Shown here piece after piece: positions 57,107-64,000 of a stretch of 64,000 bases of DNA. The number at the start of each line of letters is the position of its first letter. Position 1 is the stretch's first letter. Position numbers and translations under genes: made by a program. The notes under the pieces are model-generated. The model was not told the origin of the DNA. It did no database searches and saw only the letters and a list, made by a program, of their open reading frames with translations. The stretch spans positions 1 through 64,000 of the forward strand of contig JAPEVC010000192.1 in NCBI GenBank assembly GCA_027946555.1, written 5' to 3'. The stretch comes from Gnomoniopsis sp. IMI 355080 (taxonomy: Eukaryota; Ascomycota; Sordariomycetes; Diaporthales; Gnomoniaceae).

Positions 57107-59086
57107 GTTGATGGTCTTTCTATGCAGACCACCCAATTACGGCCTAGTGAATTGACTTGTTCTGGGAACGCCAGCAAAGGCTATGTTTCCCATCGAAGAT
57201 TGCAACGTTGTCGCGAGCAGACCGAGTAGGATCCAGGAAAAATCATATAGGACGATGCATGACGTTTTCAACGAATGGCAACCAATTGTGCAAGATTTTG
57301 GGTTAACCGGGTCGTTGCAGCCTCGGCGCGCGGCTGTTTGCAGTGGTGCTTGCGGCGGTCTTGCCTATTCAAAGCTTTGGGTTTCCCTTTAGAGATCAGA
57401 AAACGGGAGTAAGGCTTCACTTTTGCGCTCCAAAAAAGAAGACTGCGGCCTCGTTCCCTTCGCGCGAGTTTGTGAAGAGGCTGGAGTTGGAATTCTAGCG
57501 GCGCAGCGGCGGCAGGTCCAAGCAAAACTTTCTGTGGCTTGACAGGCCACCGTTGGTGCCAGGGCCCGGGAGAAGGAATCTCAAAGAGTTTTGATGTGGG
57601 CAATGTCTTGGATTTTTAAGGTGGCTGCTTTTTCCGCCTCGCCGCCAGTTCTTCTGACGTGACTTGGCAACGCCTGGCTTCTGCAAGTTGCCGCTGTACA
57701 ACGACGACCTCGAGGCCAGGAAAGGCACCGACTGGAAAGGAAGGTCACACGGCAACCAAGCGCCAGCAAAGCCAGAAAGGCTGAATTACCGCCGGTTGGG
57801 TCTGTTGGACGTCCTTGAATGACAAATGTAGGACAAAATAGAGACAATCGCAGACTGCAGTTGCTAGAGCTGCAAGACGGTGGCGACACCTCGTGTTTGG
57901 CAGCTGAAGGCATGCAGCAAAACTTGAGACTGGCGCCACGTTGAAGGCAGCCCTAGCCCTCTGCCTGTCTCAGGAAACTGATGCGGGAGCAATTTTTATC
58001 TTTATGTTGGCCAATATGCTTATTGAGTAATATGCAGAGTTCTTAACTCGTTAGAACATGCCCCAGGACGGTGAACCTAAGTAGGCGCAGCACAAGAGCA
58101 GACGATGGAGTTGGGCCTGCGATTATGTTCCTTTTTGGGATTGAATGCGCACACCTTTCTCTTGGAAGCCGATGAGGGGGAGGAGATGGTTTTCCGGTCG
58201 GCAACAAGCAAAAGGAAACCACGGCAATGGACGAGAGAAGGTGGGGAACGAGCGAGAGCACGAACCAAACCATCACGCCGGTTTCTTACCTTTCTTCTAC
58301 GGACGACCATGACGGCGCCATCGGACAGCGAGTGACTGAGGTGGCCGGCTTAGAACCAGGGAGCGCCGTTTCCTGCCATGGTTGGCCATGGCACAGCATT
58401 CTGCCGTTTGCTATCGCTCATGTCGTTGACGAGGGGTCCGAGGTCGTCCCATGTTGCTGCAGCGGCTACAATACGGTTGTCGTGGGGCAACCTTTGCTAT
58501 TTTCCGTGCTTGGCAGGTTTATCACCACCACTGCGACAAGGGCCGTCCATGTAGAGTTGCTAGAGCTAGCGACAACATTCGCAGAGGATCTCACGCGAGT
58601 CTGGGATCCTTTTCTACTACTGGCCACGCCATCCCACCTTCCCATTCAGCCTCTTGGTCAGCTGCACGACATCCCGTTGGACATTGCAAATCGACCTGGT
58701 GCAGATATCTTGGCCATGTCCTGCGAGTTTTCTGCTGACCATGGTTGGGTTAGATGAGGCCGCGAAGCATGGCGTGAGAATTCATGGTCGGCAACAACAT
58801 CAAGCGATACGTCCCCTCACCACCGTCAGCATTGGTGCTCAGCCTAGAAAAGGTGCCGCAGAGCAGATAATAGGCCGTATCATCGTCCACCACAAGCGTT
58901 TTGGAAGAGATGCAACTACCTTTCGGCATATCCAATTGTCTTTTCCTTTTTCTTCGCCGGATGACTTCTTGTCTACGGCTTTGGCACGAATTTGATAGAT
59001 CTATAGGCTGAAGAGCTCTTGTAGGGACCTCTCCATACCCGTGTGGACTGGACTGCAACTATATTTTCGTCTCCCAATACCACAGG

Positions 59087-59096
59087 TACCTAGGTA
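59087..59096. repeat. TACCTAGGTA palindrome, copy 4
   Basis: Perfect 10-base palindrome in the gene-poor region upstream of the chitin synthase. Confidence 0.6.
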
Positions 59097-59730
59097 GTCG
59101 CCTTAGATGCTGCTTCTTGCTGGCATTATACAATACCCGATGAGCACCTTCCACTCGTACCGGGCAGTGATTTTCAGTCTAGAGCTCCGAGGCCTGCTCT
59201 ACACCTATCCTTCCTTCATGAAGCAACTGTCCTGCCGCGACTTTCGAGATCACTTTTCAAAGTTCACAATACCACTTGCGGTTGCATCTCGCGTAGCAAG
59301 ATCCTATATATGGGGTGGAGCAAGTATGTCCATATTGTCGAAGATAGCACAATATGCAACCTCGCCCGATGGGTCGACGCATCAATGCTTGACAGCGCCT
59401 GCCCAATAGGTACCTCGCCGGAGAGCTTGAATATGCCATTACATCTGCTTTCTTGTTCCCTTTCAGCGAGTTCGTACGTAGAGTTTTCGATTATATGCAG
59501 GTATTGAAGTCAAAAATTCTCAACATATAAAGCAAACGAGTGTTCATTAATTCACTACCTCCTATCAGCTTCCCCTGATAACTATGTTGTAAGCCTAGAA
59601 GCCCACAGACGCTGATCAACTATCACTAGCTGCGGTTTCTGCATGCCACCCCCCCCCCCAAAACTGTGAAATCTGTAAAAATGCAAAACAAGTGATAAGT
59701 GAGTGACGATACCGTCAAGACCCGCCTCTC

Positions 59731-59756
59731 TCCTGCTTGCCTGGCGGCAAGCAGGA
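59731..59756. repeat. Perfect 11-base inverted repeat (hairpin)
   Basis: Arms TCCTGCTTGCC (59731-59741) and GGCAAGCAGGA (59746-59756) around a four-base loop TGGC. Seven GC and four AT pairs make a stable stem if transcribed on either strand. No gene end lies nearby. Confidence 0.65.
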
Positions 59757-60263
59757 CGCATAGCCTCGGAAAAGAGTTGCTTCACTTGTGGCCTGACAAG
59801 ACTAGAATCTTGAGTCTGACGTCTTCACATGCGCCATGTACCTCTCATTTGTCGACCATGGGAGGTTTCATCGCGTCTATGGCGTGCGTTGAAGAAGTTC
59901 AGCCATTTCACAGACAATGCGGTGGTGTCAAGCCCTGAACGCTCCTTCAACCCTCCGCCTTCGGCCCATCGTCGGAGCCAATCCCTGCTCATATCAATTG
60001 CTCGACATGGGACCTCCTAGCGATCTATGTAGCAGTTGGATCGGTGGCTGTTGTTCGCAAGAACGGTAGCGGCGTTGCGGTTTCGCCTGCTCAATCGTGG
60101 GTGGCAACCGAAGTCTCTGAGAGATGACCGGCATGTTGGTAAGGCGTGGTGCTGCCGTGAACGTCGAGGAACGTGGAACAAGTTTCACTGTCAATCATAA
60201 TAGCGATCAACAATTGCGGTATCCACCATTCAAGTCCTGTATCGAACGGCGCAAATCGGCGTG

Positions 60264-63200
60264 TTAGCTATGATCTTCAAGAGCGTACAACTGCTGGAGT
60301 GAGCAGCCTGAGGTGGGAATGCATCTCAAACGAGACGTTTGGCTTTGACGAGACCGACGATGAAGCCGACGATCCGGACGTGACACTGGGAAGTCATCCG
60401 ATTCTGCCACTTCACGGGAATCGCCTTTAAAACTCATTGGGTCTTGCCTGCGAGCTGATTGCAACAGCTGCTCTCGCAAGTGTTGGCCCTCGTCTTTGCC
60501 AGGATTATCGCCAGACTTAAATGAAGAATTCTCATACCACTCAAAATCTTCAAATTGAAGCTTCCTGCCGCGCTGAGCCTGACCCCTTGGAGGTTTTTCG
60601 GCTTTGTGATTGTAATGATGGACGAGAGGTTTGGGTTCATGGCCTGTGATGGACAAATGGTCAGGAAGGCTGCAAATGCGAGTCTGGAGATGTGGTGTGG
60701 CTCACTGTCTTGGTCATCACTTTCACGCAGATCCAGGTTGAGCACCAGATTCTTGATACGTTGCTGCTCCTCTCGCTCCTGTGCTTGCTGGTTTCTCATA
60801 GCAACCGCAAAAGTAGAGTCGGTGGGAAGTTCCAGTGTCCGGGTCTAAGACTTGTTAGAAACGAATGTCACCGAACAGAATTACCTCTACGCACCTGTTG
60901 CTTGTTACCCTTTTTCGTGAGAACCGAAAACGCCATCTTGGGCGCCGGAGTCTCTACGCCACCATCAGCTTGATCGGAAGCCATCGTAGAGTCGCTAGTA
61001 GGGTCACGAGGCCGCGATCGGACCGGCAACGCAACATCGAAGGCTGGGCGTCGTTCGAGCTTTCTGGATTCCACACTCTCGGACATCATCTTGGCGTATT
61101 CGCGCTCAAAGTCGGCGTCCCACTCGGGGTCGAATTGTTCCTCTTCTCGAGTGACAATGATGGCTTCGTCATCAGACTCTTCAGATGATGATTGCTCCTC
61201 ATCTTCTCCTTCGTCATCGACATTTTCTCCTGCCTCAGACGCAGCACTCTCAGCGTCGTCGTCCGCATCAGCATCGGCCATCTCGTCTTCTGTCGAAGGC
61301 CCGCTCGGCTCATCATCTGGTTCTTCGACCTCTTGCTGTTCAACACCCGAGGCTTTCCTTATCTGGGCATTTAGCAGCTGGAAAGCTTGCTTAGCCTCTT
61401 CGAGATTTGAGGCCAATTTCCACTGGGGTCGCGTATCCTTGAAAATGTCATGGACAAGAAATTCTATATCCATCGGCAGCGGGTTCTTGGTGTATATATA
61501 GTACTAGCTGCGCATTAGCAACTTGATTGACAGTTAGGGCGAGGGACAAACCTGTAGAAAGGAGAGCAGGTAATCGAGCCTCTTGCCTGCATTTCCCTTG
61601 CCAAAGTATTGACCTGAGGTATCCAGGATGAAGTAAATGAGACGAATGCGGAAGAAGTCGTCTGGTAAGTCGAACGGATTGAGACGGCCCATGATTGGTC
61701 GTCCACCAGGATAACCGAATTCCAGGATTTGTTCCATAACATCAAAGATGACACCATGTTCCACTAGGCGATAGTTGTAAATTTCAGCCAAGAATTTGAC
61801 TTCCGCAATGCGCCGCTGATTGTTCTTGAAATCATTTTGCTCCAACCCGACATATATGGACTCGACAATATTGTCGATCACCCGGACGACAAACTCAGTA
61901 CGGTATCTGTAAAGATGCGCAAGTAGAGACGCAAGCATGTGAAGCTGAACGTATTTGACTTTCCCAGGCTTCGAAAATGCCTTCTCCAGTATCTCACGAA
62001 CCTGAAAATCTTTCAACACAATGCCCAGTTTTCACGACTTTGCAACACATACCTCTGTTTCTTCCCAATGCATTCGGCGAATCTGTCTAGAGATCTTCTC
62101 GACAGTACGTTTTGATAGATCAACATAGAGTAGCTTCCTCACGAAGAGCTCTAAAGGTGTCCGCTCCTTCTGCTGAATAGCAGCTCTCTCCGGTGGATCG
62201 ACATAGTAAACGGCATTCTCGATGAGCATTCGTTCTGCTGGCCCGATATGCTGCACAGACTTCTTCCGCTGAAGAGTCTCCATAAATGAATTCATACGCG
62301 GCGAGGTTTCTGGGTTACGGAGGAGGTAACGGCCACAGTTTTCCAGGAGGTCGCAGATGATCTGTATGTTCATCTTTGAGAAGTCATCCAGGCAGACCTT
62401 GAGACAATGGAACACGGTGTGCTCTGGGACTATGCCAAACTTGGTCAACTCAGCGAGGTAGCGAATATTGACTATACGGACCTGAGCAAGAAAATCCTTG
62501 CTCTTACGGGCCTGAAGGCTCCGAAATTCCGCGTCCAAGTATTCAATCACACCCTTTGGTACGTCAGGCATATACTGTCCCAGCGTGGCGACTAGTCTCG
62601 CCCATGAGGGCAAGAGGTCACCACGGTTCTTGGGAACGTCGGTAAGGGCCTTGATCAAACGGTTCCGGGACGCCTTGGAGTTGAGAAAACAAAAGTCGAT
62701 CGCGGTCTGATCAACGCTGTCCTTGGTCATGAGCTCCGGTAGGCGGGCGATAATGGCATCGACTTGGGCACCGATCGTCTTGTTCACAATTGCCGTCGAC
62801 TGATCATCCGTCGACGTATCGGTTGGCTTTGTGGCCTCCCCATTTTCGGCAGGATCGACCTTCTTGCCGACGGCGTCTTCAGCCTCTGCCTTTTTCTTCT
62901 TGCCATCCTCCAACAGGATACCGGGTACTTTGCCCTTCAGATCAGCCAGATTCTCGTAGAAGCGACGCTCTTCCTCGTCTTCCCAAATACCTGCACCCTC
63001 GCCCTTTCCACGCAGATAATCGCCGGCCTTCACGATACCAATTGATCCATTGGTTGTCGCATTGGAAGCATCGCCATCCTTGAGCTCTGGCATTTCAAGT
63101 CCAAGAGCATCCGCGAGAATCTGCGCGTTCGAACTGAGACGCTCCTGGGCCTTGACTTGCTTTTCGAAATTCGCCTGACGATCCTCAAAGACTTCCCCAG

Positions 63201-64000
63201 ATTTGACATATGCCTCCGCATTCTTGCGGGATTGACTAAAAATGGCTTTTTGATCACGAAGGAGATGAGCTTTAACGTCCTCGAAGTACCGTTTGAGGAT
63301 GTTCCTGAAGCGTTCCTGGAGTTCGGGAGAAACCAAAGGCGGGTCATCGCTAGACACGTCGCCTTCCTCTTGTTCCGCAGAGCCCTCACTCTGTTTGCCC
63401 AACCCCTCGTCATCAACAGCCCTACGACCGTCGGTTCCGGCTGTCTTCTTGACGCCCAAAATGTCCCAGGCAAAGGTCTTGACGAACGTGACAAGCAGAG
63501 GCAGGTTCGCATGGTCCCGGTCGTGGCCCAAAAGATCCTTCAAGACTTCCAAAGGGAACGGCTCGGCACCACCGCCCTTGCTGCTGCGGGGCTTGAGCTC
63601 TGCAACTTTGCCAGAAGCGGCTTTGACAGTATCGTCCGGGGCCACATCTTCGAGTGTTCTCAAGACACCGACCAGCCACAAGTCTGTGATGACCCGGAGG
63701 AGAGCTTTCTGGCGGAGGGGCCGCTGTTTCTCCTCCTTCTCGCGGACCTCGGGTGCAAGAGTCTTCAGGTAGCTCTTGTCGACAGTGGCAATGCCGCGGC
63801 CAAGCTGCCATGCCAGCTGCATCGTGAATTCCTCGGGCCCAAAGCGCTGATGCAAAGCGCTTACGATCTCGACGCCGGCCTCAACATCTCCACCAGTGGG
63901 CTTCAGCTTTGTGAGGCCCTCGTAGCAAGCAGGGATGATTTCGGACAGGTATCTGTGGAGGCTAAGGGTTCGAATTTCTTGGATAAACGTGGGCAGGGTC
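60264..64000 (-). CDS. UPF2: Nonsense-mediated decay factor Upf2/Nmd2 (3' part; 5' end outside the window)
   Basis: Exons 64000-62053 (open at the window edge), 62001-61552, 61503-60895, 60844-60706 and 60643-60264 encode the last 1174 residues. Upf2 is the scaffold that links Upf3 and the junction complex to the helicase Upf1. The window shows the end of the first MIF4G repeat (ITDLWLVGVLRTLEDV). The second repeat has IDFCFLNSKASRNRLIKAL, FDDFSKMN-like LDDFSKMNIQIICDLLENCG and MLIENAVYYVDPPER. The third has VKYVQLHMLASLLAHLYRYR, RRIAEVKFLAEIYNYRLVEH and FFRIRLIYFILDTSGQYF. Then come a long Asp/Glu-rich stretch and the C-terminal Upf1-binding part (FDPEWDADFEREYAKMM, KMAFSVLTKKGNKQQTRTL, QQRIKNLVLNLDLRE). 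Four introns of 48-62 bases all keep phase. The final ~85 residues are low-conservation and could hide one more intron. Confidence 0.94.

Larger units (their letters stand above)
57107..60263. other. Gene-poor region of about 3.2 kb
   Basis: Upstream of the chitin synthase and downstream of UPF2. Open frames such as 58227-58757 (+) show no domain and poor coding character. It contains TACCTAGGTA at 59087-59096, a run of C at about 59648-59658 and a perfect 11-base hairpin at 59731-59756. Confidence 0.45.

Noticed and set aside
58227..58757. Plus-strand open frame of 176 codons in the gene-poor region
   Set aside because: No domain, no signal peptide, no good splice partners and irregular composition; left as non-coding pending RNA data.

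Overview
This is nuclear DNA of a filamentous ascomycete (Pezizomycotina, probably Sordariomycetes). The coding genes carry short introns, mostly 48-250 bases, with GT..AG ends and often CTGAC-type branch sites. The set includes a division III chitin synthase, an Hsp88-type Hsp110, a LIM-RhoGAP of the Rga1 type and a CLASP of the Stu1 type. Genus and species cannot be fixed by reading. I rebuilt 18 protein-coding genes by joining exons across introns and checking reading phase at every junction. No rRNA gene, tRNA gene, transposon or CRISPR array is visible.

Layout. 0-12 kb: a seven-exon cupin protein (+), a single-pass SH3 membrane protein (-), then a divergent pair of NAF1 (-, snoRNP assembly) and ALG9 (+, N-glycan mannosyltransferase). 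12-27 kb: an unrecognised two-finger zinc protein (-), a secreted CE1-type esterase (+), a large DDB1/Mms1-like beta-propeller protein (-), and a Gyp8/TBC1D20-like Rab GAP (+) facing VPS52 of the GARP tethering complex (-). 28-42 kb: a LIM/RhoGAP protein (-), then about 4.8 kb with no long open frame, and then the CLASP STU1 (-). Within that gap I propose a two-exon gene for a small secreted cysteine-rich protein (33947-34312, +). 42-54 kb: a basic-secretory-protein (PBSP) metallopeptidase-like gene (+), an unrecognised membrane-anchored acidic protein (-), an Hsp110 chaperone (+) and eIF5B (-). 54-64 kb: a chitin synthase (-), about 3 kb without a gene, and the 3' part of UPF2/NMD2 (-), whose 5' end lies beyond the window.

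The genes are mostly conserved housekeeping functions: RNA processing and decay, translation initiation, glycosylation, membrane traffic, cytoskeleton and polarity, and the cell wall. They do not form an obvious biosynthetic cluster or one coordinated system.

The least ordinary signals are four. First, the small secreted cysteine-rich candidate with its own TATA box and upstream ORF. Second, an intron in the Hsp110 gene whose length is a multiple of three and which has no stop in frame; if retained it would add 59 residues with a bipartite basic motif. Third, a Fus1-like SH3 membrane protein. Fourth, a palindrome, TACCTAGGTA, that recurs in at least four intergenic regions.
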